NCBI RefSeq assembly: GCF_900142365.1
Contig: NZ_FRAP01000003.1
Coordinates: 124,001-188,000 of the forward strand
Reading direction: 5' to 3'
DNA: 64,000 nucleotides
Source: Pseudonocardia thermophila
Lineage (GTDB): Bacteria > Actinomycetota > Actinomycetes > Mycobacteriales > Pseudonocardiaceae
The notes under the pieces are model-generated. The model did no database searches. It was not told the DNA's origin and was given only the letters and a program-made list of their open reading frames with translations. This document shows positions 26,063 to 33,899 of the stretch, one piece after another. The stretch's first letter is position 1, and every line of letters begins with the position of its first letter. A program made the position numbers and the translations under genes.

Positions 26063-27070
26063 GTGTCCCTCGACGACTTCCCGCGCTACCCGTTGATGTT
26101 CGGGCCGAGCCCGATCCACCCGCTGGAGCGGCTGTCACAGCACCTGGGCGGCCCGACGATCTGGGCGAAGCGGGAGGACTGCAACTCCGGGCTCGCCTTC
26201 GGCGGCAACAAGACCCGCAAGCTGGAGTACATCATCCCCGACGTGCTGGCCTCGGGCGCGGACACGTTGGTGTCCATCGGCGGTTACCAGTCCAACCACA
26301 CCCGTCAGGTCGCCGCGGTCGCCGCCAAGCTGGGGCTGAAGGCCGTCCTCGTGCAGGAGCGCTGGGTCGACTGGCCCGACGCCGTCAACGACAAGGTCGG
26401 CAACATCCTGCTCTCCCGGATCATGGACGCCGACGTGCGGCTCGATCCGTCCGGCTTCGGCATCGGGATCAAGAGCTCGTGGGAGCGGGCGATGGAGGAG
26501 GTCCGCGCGGCCGGCGGCGTCCCGTACGGGATCCCGGCGGGGGCATCGGAGCACCCCCTCGGCGGGCTGGGCTTCGCCAACTGGGCGGACGAGGTGGAGC
26601 AGCAGGAGCGCGAGCTGGGGATCTTCTTCGACACGATCGTCGTCTGCACGGTGACCGGCTCGACGCACGCCGGGATGATCGCCGGGTTCGCCGGGCAGGA
26701 CCGGCCGCGGCGGGTGATCGGCATCGACGCGTCGGCCACCATCGAGCAGACCCGTGAGCAGGTCGCGCGCATCGCCCGGCACACCGCGAAGCTCATCGGT
26801 CTGGAGCGGGACCTGCGCGACGACGAGATCACCGTGCTGGAGGGCTGGGCGGGGGAGCGCTACGGCATCCCCGTCGAGTCCACGATCGCGGCGATCCGGC
26901 TCTCCGCCCGGCTGGAGGGCATGATCATCGACCCGGTGTACGAGGGCAAGTCGATGGCCGGGTTGATCGGCCTGGTCGAGCGCGGTGACATCGGCGCCGA
27001 CTCCACCGTCCTGTACGCGCACCTCGGTGGGCAGCCCGCGCTGAACGCCTACTCGGGGATCTTCAGCTGA
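26063..27070 (+). CDS. acdS: 1-aminocyclopropane-1-carboxylate (ACC) deaminase
   Basis: A 335-residue fold-type II PLP enzyme that opens ACC, the plant ethylene precursor, to 2-oxobutyrate and ammonia. The PLP lysine is Lys50 in [11 protein letters not shown]. The residues separating true ACC deaminase from D-cysteine desulfhydrase are present: Tyr293-Glu294 in PVYEGKS and Leu321 in [12 protein letters not shown]. They match K51/Y294/E295/L322 of the Pseudomonas enzyme with a constant offset of one. GTG 26063 follows GGAG by 9 bases. The LLM oxidoreductase starts 42 bases downstream and is probably co-transcribed. Points to a plant-associated lifestyle. Confidence 0.93.
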   Translation: MSLDDFPRYPLMFGPSPIHPLERLSQHLGGPTIWAKREDCNSGLAFGGNKTRKLEYIIPDVLASGADTLVSIGGYQSNHTRQVAAVAAKLGLKAVLVQERWVDWPDAVNDKVGNILLSRIMDADVRLDPSGFGIGIKSSWERAMEEVRAAGGVPYGIPAGASEHPLGGLGFANWADEVEQQERELGIFFDTIVVCTVTGSTHAGMIAGFAGQDRPRRVIGIDASATIEQTREQVARIARHTAKLIGLERDLRDDEITVLEGWAGERYGIPVESTIAAIRLSARLEGMIIDPVYEGKSMAGLIGLVERGDIGADSTVLYAHLGGQPALNAYSGIFS

Positions 27071-27112
27071 GCCTTGCGTTCGAGCGCGCTCGAAGACCTA
27101 GCGTCGCCGAGC

Positions 27113-28090
27113 GTGAGCATCCGACTCGGTTACCAGATCCCCGACTTCTCCTACGGAACACCGGTCGCCGAGCTGTTCCCGACCGTCATCGCCCAGGCCC
27201 GGGAGGCCGAGGACGCCGGGTTCGACGCGGTGTTCGTGATGGACCACTTCTACCAGCTGCCCCTGCTCGGCACGCCCGACCAGCCGATGCTCGAGTGCTA
27301 CTCGACGCTGTCCGCGCTGGCCACGGCCACGTCGCGGGTGCAGTTGTCGGCACTGGTCACCGGCAACACCTATCGGAACCCCGCGATGCTGGCGAAGACC
27401 GTGACCACGCTCGACGTCGTCAGCGGCGGGCGGGCCGTGCTCGGCATCGGGGCCGGCTGGTACGAGCTGGAGCACCGCCAGCTCGGGTTCGAGTTCGGCA
27501 CCTTCACCGACCGGTTCGCCCGGCTCGAGGAGGCGCTGTCGATCATCGAGCCGATGCTGCGCGGCCAGCGCCCGACCGTCGAAGGGCGGTGGTACCGCAC
27601 CGAGAACGCCATGAACGAACCTCGGCTGCGCGACGACCTGCCGATCCTGTTGGGCGGCGCGGGCGAGAAGAAGGCCTTCGCCCTCGCCGCCCGCTACGCG
27701 CAGCACCTCAACATCATCTGCGCGCCCGACGACCTGCCGCGCAAGCTCGAGGCCCTCGAGCAGCGCTGCGCCGAGGCCGGCCGCGACCGCAGCACGCTGG
27801 AGACCAGCTTCCTCGCCACCGTGGTCGTCGACGAGGACAGCGCCCGCGCCCGGGAGAAGCAGAAGGAGTTCCTCCGCCGCGTCGGCATCGATCCCGATGC
27901 GGACCTGCCGCAGGTCCGGGCCGCCGTCGCTCGCCAGTTCGTCGGCACCCCCGACGAGGTGGCCGCCAGCATCAAGGAGAAGATCCTCGACACCGGCATC
28001 GACGGGATCATCATCAACCTCCCGGCGACCGGCTTCGAGCCCGGCAACGTCGCCCTCGCGGCGAAGGCGCTCGCCCCGCTCGTCAAGTGA
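27113..28090 (+). CDS. LLM-class oxidoreductase, probably F420-dependent
   Basis: A 325-residue luciferase-like TIM-barrel oxidoreductase. It begins IRLGYQIPDFSYG. It has GFDAVFVMDHFYQLP (about residues 37-51), the sequence LGIGAGWYELEHRQLGFEF (about 119-137) typical of F420-binding members, and LPILLGGAGEKKAFALAARYA. The length and the GAGWYELEH signature favour F420 over FMN. The C-terminal VGTPDEVAASIKEKI is also typical. It sits 42 bases after acdS in the same direction; a functional link with ACC metabolism is not obvious. Starts at GTG. Confidence 0.8.
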   Translation: MSIRLGYQIPDFSYGTPVAELFPTVIAQAREAEDAGFDAVFVMDHFYQLPLLGTPDQPMLECYSTLSALATATSRVQLSALVTGNTYRNPAMLAKTVTTLDVVSGGRAVLGIGAGWYELEHRQLGFEFGTFTDRFARLEEALSIIEPMLRGQRPTVEGRWYRTENAMNEPRLRDDLPILLGGAGEKKAFALAARYAQHLNIICAPDDLPRKLEALEQRCAEAGRDRSTLETSFLATVVVDEDSARAREKQKEFLRRVGIDPDADLPQVRAAVARQFVGTPDEVAASIKEKILDTGIDGIIINLPATGFEPGNVALAAKALAPLVK

Positions 28091-28149
28091 CGGACACCAT
28101 CCCGGCCCGCGGTGGGCCCTCAGCCCTCAGGTAGGGTCCGTCCGGGTCC

Positions 28150-28223
28150 GGGGCGGTAGCTCAGCGGTCAGAGCAGCGGACTCATAATCCGTCAGGTCGT
28201 GGGTTCGATCCCCACCCGCCCCA
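28150..28223 (+). tRNA. tRNA with CAU anticodon, probably tRNA-Ile2 (lysidine type)
   Basis: A complete 74-base cloverleaf. The acceptor GGGGCGG (28150-28156) pairs with CCGCCCC (28216-28222), and the discriminator is A28223. The D arm is GCTC/GAGC, the anticodon loop CTCATAA lies within GCGGA/TCCGT arms, and the T arm is GTGGG-TTCGATC-CCCAC. No CCA is encoded. CAU can mean elongator Met or Ile2, in which TilS converts C34 to lysidine. The short D-loop and the AGCTCAGCGGTCAGAGCAG segment resemble E. coli Ile2 (AGCTCAGTGGTTAGAGCAG) more than elongator Met, so Ile2 is favoured but not proven. Confidence 0.9.
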
Positions 28224-28269
28224 CCCCTGAGCCGCGCTCGCCCACCGCCTGAGCGGTGAGAAGGTGCCC

Positions 28270-28305
28270 GTGTCCGGGCGGTGGCCGGGGGCGGCGACCG
28301 GACAC
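28270..28305. terminator. Possible terminator hairpin downstream of the tRNA and the small secreted protein
   Basis: Eight-base perfect arms GTGTCCGG (28270-28277) and CCGGACAC (28298-28305) with a 20-base G-rich loop. They lie in the 144 bases between the tRNA and the convergent small gene. A separate GCGCCGGCCGGCGC palindrome follows at 28315-28328. Either could end the converging transcripts. Confidence 0.4.
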
Positions 28306-28367
28306 TGCGCCAGGGCGCCGGCCGGCGCGTCCCCGATCTCCTCCTCTCGTTGTGGGCTGCCGCAGGT

Positions 28368-28673
28368 TCAGCAGTGCCGGAGACCGGTCAGCTCACCGGA
28401 GACCGTGTCCCGGGGGACGAATCCGCTGTCGCCGCTCTTCGCGATGCGGAACCACGTGGAATTGCCTCGCACCTGCTGGCCCTCGGTGAAGCACTGGGCC
28501 AGGGCGTGCGTGCCCGGCTCCAGGCTCATGACGGGCGCCGTCACCATCGACGGGCTGCTGTACGCCGAGGTGGGCCGGGTGATCACGGCGTTCGTGTCGC
28601 TCGCGGCGGCGGTGCCGGCCAGGCCGACCGCGGCCGTACCGATGATTCCGGCCACGATGAGGAACCTACGCAT
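28368..28673 (-). CDS. Small secreted SH3-like hypothetical protein
   Basis: A 101-residue exported protein. Its Sec signal peptide (MRRFLIVAGIIGTAAVGLAGTAAA, with AxA cleavage near residue 24) is followed by a ~75-residue mature domain with two Cys (CFTEGQQ and the final C) that probably form a disulfide. The pattern ITRPTSAYSSPSM...GTHALAQC...NSTWFRIAKSGDSGFVPRDTV is that of a bacterial SH3-type domain. AAGGGAG lies upstream of the ATG. Its role may be wall or surface binding; no partner gene is visible. Confidence 0.7.
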   Translation of the reverse strand: MRRFLIVAGIIGTAAVGLAGTAAASDTNAVITRPTSAYSSPSMVTAPVMSLEPGTHALAQCFTEGQQVRGNSTWFRIAKSGDSGFVPRDTVSGELTGLRHC

Positions 28674-28955
28674 GTCGAACTCCCTTTTCCGGTGATGGGG
28701 CCGCCGTTCCGGCGGCAGTTGCGGGGCGTTTGTCCGCCCACGACGAATGTGGCCGGACACGCTCGGAAGAGGGATCGGTCGATCAGCCGAGAGACCGGGT
28801 GGCCAAGGGTCCGCCGGTCGGTGGACCCACGGGTACGGGCGCGGCGCCGGATCCGCCAGAATGCGAGCGCGAGATCGCGGTGAGGACCGCCCTCGCACTG
28901 GTGCGGGCGCGGGAACTCCGATCCGGACGCGGTCTTCGGCGATCGGAGGGCTCGG

Positions 28956-29906
28956 ATGCGCATCGTGGTGCTCGACGACTACCAGGGGATCGCCCTGCGG
29001 ACGGGGCGCTGGTCGGAGCTCGGGGACGACGTCACCGTGACTCCGCTCCGCACCCACGTCGAGGGCCGCGAGCTGATCGACGCCCTGATCGACGCGGACG
29101 TCGTCGTCGCGATGCGGGAGCGCACCGCGTTCCCCCGCGAGGTGCTCGAGCAGCTGCCGAACCTGCGGCTGCTGGTCACCACCGGGATGGTCAACGCGGC
29201 CATCGACACGGGGGCGGCCGCGGAGCTCGGTGTCACCGTGTGCGGCACTGGCGGGGTCGCCTCGCCGACCGCCGAGCTGACCTGGGGGCTGATCCTCGCG
29301 CTGCTGCGCAACATCCCGGCCGAGGACGCGGCGATGCGCGCCGGTGGCTGGCAGCACACGGTGGGCCGCGGGGTGGCGGGCAAGACGCTCGGCGTCGTCG
29401 GGCTGGGCCGGCTCGGCGCTGCCGTGGCGCGGATCGGCGCGGCCTTCGGGATGGAGGTGCAGGCCTGGAGCCCCAACCTGACCGCAGGGCGCTGCGCCGA
29501 GCACGCCGTCCGGCTCGCCTCGAAGGCGGAGCTGTTCGCGACGTCCCACGTGGTGACGATCCACATGGTCCTCAGCCGGCGCACCCGCGGGCTGATCGGA
29601 CGCGCCGACCTCGACCGCATGCGGCCCGACGCGGTCCTGGTGAACACCTCCCGCGGACCGCTGGTCGACACGGCCGCGCTGATCGACGCCCTCCGGGGAG
29701 GGCGGATCGCCGGCGCCGCCCTCGACGTCTACGACCGCGAGCCGCTCCCCGCGGACGACCCGCTCCGCTCCCTGCCGAACACCGTGCTCACCCCGCACCT
29801 CGGCTACGTCACCGAGGAGACGATGCGGGTCTTCTACGACCACATCGTCGAGGACGTGAAGGCCTTCCGAGCCGGTTCGCCGATCAGGGTGCTGGCCGGC
29901 AGATGA
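28956..29906 (+). CDS. D-2-hydroxyacid dehydrogenase (NAD-dependent)
   Basis: A 316-residue oxidoreductase of the D-isomer-specific family. The Rossmann motif is GKTLGVVGLGRLGAAVARIG (about residues 142-161). The catalytic set is Arg in NTSRGPLVDTAAL (about 235), Glu in DVYDREPLP (about 264) and His in LTPHLGYVT (about 283). After the Rossmann loop the strand end is QAWSPN, with no basic residue that would signal NADP. Possible substrates are glycerate, glyoxylate or other 2-ketoacids. The 282 bases upstream (28674-28955) hold no gene that I can support. Confidence 0.85.
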   Translation: MRIVVLDDYQGIALRTGRWSELGDDVTVTPLRTHVEGRELIDALIDADVVVAMRERTAFPREVLEQLPNLRLLVTTGMVNAAIDTGAAAELGVTVCGTGGVASPTAELTWGLILALLRNIPAEDAAMRAGGWQHTVGRGVAGKTLGVVGLGRLGAAVARIGAAFGMEVQAWSPNLTAGRCAEHAVRLASKAELFATSHVVTIHMVLSRRTRGLIGRADLDRMRPDAVLVNTSRGPLVDTAALIDALRGGRIAGAALDVYDREPLPADDPLRSLPNTVLTPHLGYVTEETMRVFYDHIVEDVKAFRAGSPIRVLAGR

Positions 29907-29919
29907 GCCGGTTCCCGGA

Positions 29920-30516
29920 TCACTGACCGGGCGCCGTCTTCGCCCCCACGATCCGCAGCGCGATCTCGGTGTGGTGCCACGCCACCTCGTTCTCGCTGAA
30001 CTGCCCGTTCTCCCGGAACCACACCGCCACGCCCATGCCGAGGTCGAGGATCGCGTAGGCGGCGAGCGTGGGGGAGTGGGTGTGGAAGGCGCCCGCCCCG
30101 ACGCCCTCGGCGATGAGGTCGACGAAGCGGCCCGCGTACTCGGCGCGCTGGGCGAGGGCGGCGGAGCGGTGCGGCTCGACGAGGCTGCGCAGCTCGCGGG
30201 TGCCGATGAACGCCTCGCGGCGGTGCCGGGCGTGGTAGCGGACGTGGGCGTCGACGGCGCGGCGCAGCCGCTCGGTGGGGTCGGTGGCGCCGGCGAGCGC
30301 GGCCGCGTTGGCGGCCAGCAGCTCGCGCATCGTCTCGTCGATGATCCCGGCGAGCAGCTCCTGCTTCGACGCCACGTGCTTGTACAGGCTGGGGCCGCGG
30401 ATGCCGACGGCCGCGCCGATGTCGGCCATCGTCGTCGCCTCGTACCCGCGCTGCACGAACAGGTCGAGCGCGGCGGAACGGATGGCGAGGGCGCGCTCGC
30501 CCGTCGTCGCTGCCAT
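29920..30516 (-). CDS. TetR-family regulator of the acyl-CoA dehydrogenase/phosphotransferase/SDR operon
   Basis: A 198-residue regulator. The helix-turn-helix is at residues 10-55 (AIRSAALDLFVQRGYEATTMADIGAAVGIRGPSLYKHVASKQELL), and the C-terminal domain matches TetR members that bind acyl-CoA-type ligands. It is divergent from the three-gene operon starting at 30646. Two near-identical dyads in the spacer support direct control of that operon and of itself. Confidence 0.87.
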   Translation of the reverse strand: MAATTGERALAIRSAALDLFVQRGYEATTMADIGAAVGIRGPSLYKHVASKQELLAGIIDETMRELLAANAAALAGATDPTERLRRAVDAHVRYHARHRREAFIGTRELRSLVEPHRSAALAQRAEYAGRFVDLIAEGVGAGAFHTHSPTLAAYAILDLGMGVAVWFRENGQFSENEVAWHHTEIALRIVGAKTAPGQ

Positions 30517-30536
30517 GGTCCTCCGATGCCGTCAAC

Positions 30537-30633
30537 CGCTAACTGAGATTAGCGCGACGGATGTGATGCTCTTCGGCTGTCCTTGCGTCGTCCCAGGCCG
30601 CTCCATGCATGATGAGGCTACTGACTATTAGCC
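30537..30633. promoter_or_regulatory. Two matching TetR operator-like dyads
   Basis: The first dyad has arms CGCTAA (30537-30542) and TTAGCG (30549-30554). The second has GGCTA (30616-30620) and TAGCC (30629-30633). Read as 16-mers, GCTAACTGAGATTAGC (30538-30553) and GCTACTGACTATTAGC (30617-30632) share both ends. The second lies immediately before the ribosome site of the acyl-CoA dehydrogenase gene, where a bound repressor would block the promoter or early elongation. Confidence 0.6.
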
Positions 30634-30645
30634 TGGAGGTGCGAG

Positions 30646-31848
30646 GTGGCGGTCGACCTGGCAGCGGAGCCCGAGGTCGCGAAGCTTGCGGAGCGGACGG
30701 CGCAGTTCGTGCGCGAGGTGGTGATCCCGATCGAGGAGGAGCACGGCGGCGTCGTGCCCTCCGAGGAGGTGCGGGTCCAGCTGCAGTCCGCCGCGCGGGA
30801 GGCCGGGGTGTTCGCACCGCACGTCTCGCCGGAGTACGGCGGGCACGGGCTCGACATGCGCGGCCGGGCGGTCGTGTTCGAGGAGGCGGGCTACTCGCTG
30901 CTCGGCCCGCTCGCGCTCAACATCGCTGCGCCCGATGAAGGCAACATGCACATGCTCGAGGTGATCGCGACCGAGGAGCAGAAGCGGCGCTACCTCGCAC
31001 CGCTGGCGGCCGGCGAGATCCGGTCGTGCTTCGCGATGACCGAGCCCGCGCCGGGCGCAGGCTCCGATCCCGACGCGCTGCGGACCCGGGCCACGCGGGT
31101 GCCGGGCGGCTGGCGCATCGACGGCAAGAAGTGGTTCATCACCGGTGCCGACGGGGCGGCGTTCGCGATCGTCATGGCCCGCACCGCAGGCGAGCCGGGC
31201 GACCGCGGCGGCGCCACGATGTTCCTGGTCGACGCCGACAACCCGGGCATGCACATCGGCCGGCACATCCCGACCCTCGACGAGTCGCTGTACGCAGGCC
31301 ACCTCGAGGTCACCTTCGACAACTGCGTCGTCGGCGACGAGGCGGTGCTCGGCGAAGTCGACCAGGGCTACCGCTACGCGCAGGTGCGGCTCGGTCCGGC
31401 CCGCATGACGCACTGCATGCGCTGGCTGGGCATCGCGCGGCGAGCGCAGGACATCGCCGTCGGCTGGGCGGCGAAGCGGCACGTCTTCGGTTCGCGCCTG
31501 GCCGACCTGGGCATGGCGCAGCAGATGATCGCCGACAACGAGATCGACATCCGGGCCTCCCGCGCGCTGATCATGCAGGCCTGCTGGGAGCTCGACCAGG
31601 GCCAGACCGCGGGCACGTCGGTGTCGGTGGCCAAGACGTTCACCTCGGAGGCGGTGTTCCGGGTGGTCGACCGGGCACTGCAGCTGTGCGGGTCGCTCGG
31701 CGTGTCCGGCGACGTGCTGCTGGGTCGGTTCCTGCGCGAGGTGCGCCCGTTCCGCATCTACGACGGGCCGTCGGAGACGCACCGCTGGTCGATCGCCCGC
31801 CGCGTCGTCGGCCGCCACGTCGCGGCGACCACCGGGGAGAAGGCGTGA
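30646..31848 (+). CDS. Acyl-CoA dehydrogenase-family protein, ACAD10/11- or LvaC-like
   Basis: A 400-residue flavoprotein of the acyl-CoA dehydrogenase fold, with FAMTEPAPGAGSDP (about residues 128-141), WFITGADGAAFAIV and LQLCGSLGVSGDVLLGRFLREVRPFRIYDGPSETHR. The normal catalytic Glu position (YEG in MCAD) is Asp373 here (IYDGPSETHR), as in ACAD10/11-type proteins that work with a kinase on 4-hydroxyacyl-CoA. GGAGG lies 8 bases before GTG 30646. The next gene, an aminoglycoside-phosphotransferase-like kinase, overlaps by 4 bases, and an SDR follows with another 4-base overlap. Probable role: conversion of a phosphorylated 4-hydroxyacyl-CoA. Confidence 0.82.
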   Translation: MAVDLAAEPEVAKLAERTAQFVREVVIPIEEEHGGVVPSEEVRVQLQSAAREAGVFAPHVSPEYGGHGLDMRGRAVVFEEAGYSLLGPLALNIAAPDEGNMHMLEVIATEEQKRRYLAPLAAGEIRSCFAMTEPAPGAGSDPDALRTRATRVPGGWRIDGKKWFITGADGAAFAIVMARTAGEPGDRGGATMFLVDADNPGMHIGRHIPTLDESLYAGHLEVTFDNCVVGDEAVLGEVDQGYRYAQVRLGPARMTHCMRWLGIARRAQDIAVGWAAKRHVFGSRLADLGMAQQMIADNEIDIRASRALIMQACWELDQGQTAGTSVSVAKTFTSEAVFRVVDRALQLCGSLGVSGDVLLGRFLREVRPFRIYDGPSETHRWSIARRVVGRHVAATTGEKA

Positions 31849-32870
31849 GCGCGCAGCGGATCGAGGGCCTCGACCTCGACGCGCTGGAGCGGTGGTTCGC
31901 CGAGCACGTCGAGGGCTTCGCCGGGCAGCTGGACGCCGAGCTGGTGTCGGGCGGCAAGTCGAACCTGACCTACCGGCTCACCGACGGCCGATCCAGCTGG
32001 GTGCTGCGCCGCCCGCCGCTGGGCATGCTCACCCCGTCCGCGCACGACATGGCCCGCGAGTACCGCGTCGTGGCCGCCCTGCACGGCACGCCGGTTCCGG
32101 TGGCCAGGCCGGTCGGGCTGCTCGATCCGTCGGTGACGGGCGTGCAGTGCGCGATCGTCGAGTTCGTGCCGGGCGCCGTCCTGCGCACCGAGGACGACCT
32201 CGCGCCGTACACCGACGAGCAGGTGCGTGCCTGCGCGATGGCGCTCGTCGACACGCTCGCGGCGCTGCACGCGATCGATCCCGCCGAGGTGGGGCTCGCC
32301 GAGTTCGGCAAGCCGGCGGGTTACCTCGCCCGGCAGATCCGCCGCTGGTACGGCCAGTGGGAGCGGGTGCGCACACGTCACCTGCCGGACCTCGAGGCGC
32401 TGCACACCGAGCTGCAGGAGCGCTGCCCCGCCGAGAGCGGCGCGGCGATCGTGCACGGCGACTTCCGCATCGACAACACGATCGTCGACCCGGACGATCC
32501 CGCGGTGGTGCGCGCGGTCGTCGACTGGGAGATGGCCACACTCGGCGACCCGCTCGCCGACCTGGCCATGCACGTGGTCTACAGCGACCCGGCGTTCTCC
32601 TCGGTGCTCGGCGGATCGGCGGCCTCGACCAGCCCGCGGATGCCGGACCGGCGGGAGATCGTCGAGCGCTACCGCGCCGCGTCGGGCCGGGACGTGGGGG
32701 AGATGAGCTTCCACCTCGGCCTGGCCTACTTCAAGCTCGCCGTGATCGCCGAGGGCATCCATCGCCGCTACGTCGACGGCGACACCCGCGGGGAAGGGTT
32801 CGCCACCGTCGGCGAGGCCCCGCCGCCGCTGGCGGCCGCCGGTCGCAAGGTGCTCGGAGGTGGCTGGTGA
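31845..32870 (+). CDS. APH-fold phosphotransferase, LvaA/ACAD10-kinase-like
   Basis: A 341-residue protein-kinase-like phosphotransferase. It has GGKSNLTYRLTDGRSSWVLRRPP (nucleotide-binding hairpin, about residues 37-59), the catalytic HGDFRIDNTIVDPDD (about 205-219) and the metal-binding VDWEMATLGDPLADLAM (about 226-242). Homologues fused or adjacent to acyl-CoA dehydrogenases (mitochondrial ACAD10/11, Pseudomonas LvaA) phosphorylate the 4-hydroxyl of acyl-CoAs. It overlaps both neighbours by 4 bases. The 4-hydroxyacyl-CoA substrate is inferred from this context; antibiotic resistance is unlikely. Confidence 0.82.
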   Translation: MSAQRIEGLDLDALERWFAEHVEGFAGQLDAELVSGGKSNLTYRLTDGRSSWVLRRPPLGMLTPSAHDMAREYRVVAALHGTPVPVARPVGLLDPSVTGVQCAIVEFVPGAVLRTEDDLAPYTDEQVRACAMALVDTLAALHAIDPAEVGLAEFGKPAGYLARQIRRWYGQWERVRTRHLPDLEALHTELQERCPAESGAAIVHGDFRIDNTIVDPDDPAVVRAVVDWEMATLGDPLADLAMHVVYSDPAFSSVLGGSAASTSPRMPDRREIVERYRAASGRDVGEMSFHLGLAYFKLAVIAEGIHRRYVDGDTRGEGFATVGEAPPPLAAAGRKVLGGGW

Positions 32871-33634
32871 ATCCCGTACTGGATCTGTTCCGGCTCGACG
32901 GCAAGGTCGCGATCGTCACCGGGGCGAGCTCGGGCCTGGGCGCCGGGTTCGCGGTCGCGCTGGCGCACGCCGGCGCCGATCTCGTCCTCGGTGCCCGCCG
33001 CGTCGACCGGCTCGAGGAGACCGCGGAGAAGGTGCGCGCCGTCGGGCGGAAGGCGCTCGCCCAGCAGCTCGACGTGTCCGACCCGGACAGCTGCACCGCG
33101 CTCGTCGAGGCCGCGATGGCCGAGTACGGCCACGTCGACGTGCTGATCAACAACGCCGGGCTGGGCACCGCGGTGCCGGCGCTGCGCGAGACGCCCGACC
33201 AGTTCCGGCAGGTGCTGGAGGTGAACCTCGAAGGCGCCTACTGGATGGCGCAGGCGTGCGCGCGGGTGATGCAGCCCGGATCGAGCATCGTCAACATCGC
33301 CAGCACGCTCGGGCTGATCGCCTCGTACGCACCGCAGGCGGCGTACGCGTCGTCGAAGGCCGGGCTGATCGGGCTCACCCGCGACCTGTCCCAGCAGTGG
33401 GCCGGCCGGCGGGGCATCCGGGTCAACGCGATCGCCCCCGGCTACTTCCACAGCGAGATCACCGCGGACGTGCCGCGGGGACCGCTCGACGCGTTCATCG
33501 CCACCCGCAGCCCGCTGGCCCGCTTCGGTGAGCAGCACGAGCTCGACGCCGCCGTGGTCTTCCTGGCCTCACCGGCGTCGAGCTACATCACCGGCAGCAC
33601 GCTCGCCGTGGACGGTGGGATGTCCGGCCACTGA
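32867..33634 (+). CDS. Short-chain dehydrogenase/reductase, LvaD-like by context
   Basis: A 255-residue classical SDR. The cofactor loop is VTGASSGLGAGFAVAL (about residues 19-34), then NNAG (about 93-96). The catalytic triad is Ser in IASTLGLIAS and Tyr/Lys in YASSKAGLIGLTRDLS. The C-terminal YITGSTLAVDGGMSGH is standard. GARRVDRLEE after the second strand suggests NADP preference. It is coupled to the kinase gene. In the lva pathway the SDR interconverts 4-oxo- and 4-hydroxyacyl-CoA, which would fit; acyl chain unknown. Confidence 0.85.
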   Translation: MNPVLDLFRLDGKVAIVTGASSGLGAGFAVALAHAGADLVLGARRVDRLEETAEKVRAVGRKALAQQLDVSDPDSCTALVEAAMAEYGHVDVLINNAGLGTAVPALRETPDQFRQVLEVNLEGAYWMAQACARVMQPGSSIVNIASTLGLIASYAPQAAYASSKAGLIGLTRDLSQQWAGRRGIRVNAIAPGYFHSEITADVPRGPLDAFIATRSPLARFGEQHELDAAVVFLASPASSYITGSTLAVDGGMSGH

Positions 33635-33656
33635 CGAGCCGGTGGCCCGGCGCAGA

Positions 33657-33899
33657 TCACCTCCCGGTCACGGCCCCACCCGGGTAGCGGAACAGGATCC
33701 GCCCCCGGGACAGGTCGTACGGGCTGATCTGCACGAGCACCCGGTCCAGCAGGACGATCCTGATGTAGTGCGTGCGCAGCTTCCCGGCGAGGTGCGCGAG
33801 CACCCGGTGCCCGTTGTCCAGCTCGACCAGGAACATCGCGTCGGGCAGGGCCTCCACGACGGTGCCGTGGACCTCGATGCCGCCCGTCTGCCGGCTCAT
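33657..33899 (-). CDS. infA: Translation initiation factor IF-1 paralogue
   Basis: An 80-residue S1/OB-fold protein with the full IF-1 pattern: [70 protein letters not shown]. The housekeeping copy in actinobacteria sits with rpmJ, rpsM and rpsK; here there is no ribosomal gene nearby. Differences from a standard IF-1 include the N-terminal SRQTGG (AKKDGA is usual), VLLDRVLV in place of LPEDRVVV, and an added tail, PGGAVTGR. Its ATG overlaps the stop of the frameshifted GNAT gene by 4 bases. Probably a second, condition-specific IF-1. Confidence 0.85.
   Translation of the reverse strand: MSRQTGGIEVHGTVVEALPDAMFLVELDNGHRVLAHLAGKLRTHYIRIVLLDRVLVQISPYDLSRGRILFRYPGGAVTGR

Noticed and set aside
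31845..32870. Aminoglycoside resistance gene reading of the APH-fold protein
   Set aside because: The position between an acyl-CoA dehydrogenase and an SDR, with 4-base overlaps, fits acyl-CoA metabolism; the family name alone does not imply resistance.
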